This document shows, in pieces, positions 63,325 to 64,000 of a stretch of DNA of 64,000 bases. How positions within the stretch are numbered: position 1 is the stretch's first letter; each line of letters opens with the position of its first letter. The translations under genes were made by a program, and so were the position numbers. Source of the stretch: Gracilaria vermiculophylla (Eukaryota > Rhodophyta > Florideophyceae > Gracilariales > Gracilariaceae); the NCBI GenBank assembly GCA_019155205.2, contig JAHNZQ020000308.1, positions 4,219,858 through 4,283,857 on the forward strand, given 5' to 3'. Below the pieces are notes generated by a model. That model had not been told where the DNA came from, did not search any database, and saw nothing but the letters and a program-made list of their open reading frames with translations.

Positions 63325-63925
63325 TCATATAAGCCAATATTTTTTAAGCAGAAAAATATCATCAACAGTGCGTACATTTTCTAAAGAGGATATATAATAA
63401 TAAATACATATTATGACCCGTTGAGGAAGAGATTTTATTCCTATTGGTTTTTGCAATAGAGAATTGAACAATTTGCAATTGTATTGAAGCCAGCCAAAAT
63501 CACCCGAATGGCACGAATATTCTACACCACGTGTAATATCAAGCGCTGAAAGGCGAGGAGGAACGCAGATCGAATTGTTTTCTGGCTTAGTCATACGTTT
63601 CTGTAGAATTAATGTGGTGATGCCCGTTAGTTTGTTGGACTCGCAAGAAGGCAAAGCCGAACACAGACAACCTTTTAGCATGTCAAACTGTGGCCGATTA
63701 AAATTGTAAATACCACAAGATTACGTGTAAAATAGACGACAAAGATATTGATACAAATTTACAAACGTGTGATGAATTTCTATCATCGGTATTCCGCCAA
63801 GCTGCTGGCGATCCTCGATGAAGGAGAAAGCAATTCATCGCGCGCATCACATCGTATCCAAAGCTCGAGAACTTTCCGAAGCCAAAAAGGCTTCCACGCC
63901 CCAGCGAGCTGTCACTGTCTCCCAT
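63325..63925 (-). CDS. Doubtful two-exon small gene near window end
   Basis: From ATG 63925 a frame opens with a Gly/Ser/Phe-rich start (MGDSDSSLGRGSLFGFGKF). After about 54 codons a phase-0 site (CAC|GTTTGT) could splice to CGGCCACAG|TTTGAC (exon 2 begins at 63687), giving FDMLKGCLCSALPSCES and about 115 further codons to a stop at 63325. The acceptor is reasonable but the donor is poor, and no family is recognised. The first exon can also be read alone to 63698. The MGDSDS start is not a strong myristoylation site. Evidence is thin. Confidence 0.25.
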
Positions 63926-64000
63926 GAAACGGAGACAGTGAAGTCGCAGGCAAGTAATGGCGACACTCGTCCGAGAGACCGCTTGTGGAAGGAAGGCACA

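Overview
The window reads as nuclear chromosomal DNA of a photosynthetic eukaryote. My best guess is a red alga, possibly a florideophyte such as Chondrus; this is inference from gene content and compactness, not a database match. The reasons are: proteins with plastid-type leaders and cyanobacterial-type cores (a UbiB/ABC1 kinase, an S41 processing peptidase, an HNH protein); genes with no intron or one very short intron (59-113 bp, GT-AG); long gene-poor stretches between genes; one LTR retroelement; and two 100-N assembly gaps beside long poly-C or poly-G runs plus a third inside the retroelement. I saw no rRNA, tRNA, CRISPR array or bacterial-style operon.

Layout. 1-5 kb: a two-exon C2H2 zinc-finger gene, a multi-pass membrane protein gene with one intron, and an HNH-domain gene that is divergent from the ABC1 kinase gene (5.2-7.3 kb). 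7.3-10.9 kb: AT-rich sequence with a small secreted Ala/Pro/Thr protein and one doubtful two-exon gene. 10.9-14.9 kb: an ABCB half-transporter convergent with the NEDD8 E1 regulatory subunit (ULA1/APP-BP1). 15-19 kb: very GC-rich DNA with simple repeats, a five-finger C2H2 protein and a CDCA7-type zinc-finger protein. 19.5-24.4 kb: an ABHD13/Bem46-type hydrolase, then AT-rich DNA and a probable four-TM protein. 24.4-31.6 kb: two secreted proteins with Ser-rich linkers, one a 1432-residue malectin / PKD / IPT / propeller mosaic. 31.7-38 kb: AT-rich DNA with an LTR element and three near-identical palindromes.

38-52 kb is the densest part: a DUF2235 lipase-like gene, a probably disrupted PHO80/U-type cyclin, a C2-domain tail-anchored protein, a ZNHIT2-like protein, an S41 (CtpA-like) protease, two LEA-like helical proteins, a protein kinase, a Vma12/TMEM199-like V-ATPase assembly factor and the small subunit of serine palmitoyltransferase. 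53-60 kb holds a Pcf11-like 3'-end-processing factor and a third C2H2 protein. The last 4 kb has poly-G tracts, a gap and little else.

The genes do not form one pathway. Loose themes are plastid maintenance (HNH, ABC1K, CtpA), nuclear regulation (three C2H2 proteins, CDCA7-like, Pcf11-like, cyclin), assembly factors for large complexes (ZNHIT2-like, Vma12-like, ULA1) and extracellular matrix (two linker-rich secreted proteins). Starts were moved to the first convincing ATG wherever the open frame ran further upstream without one.
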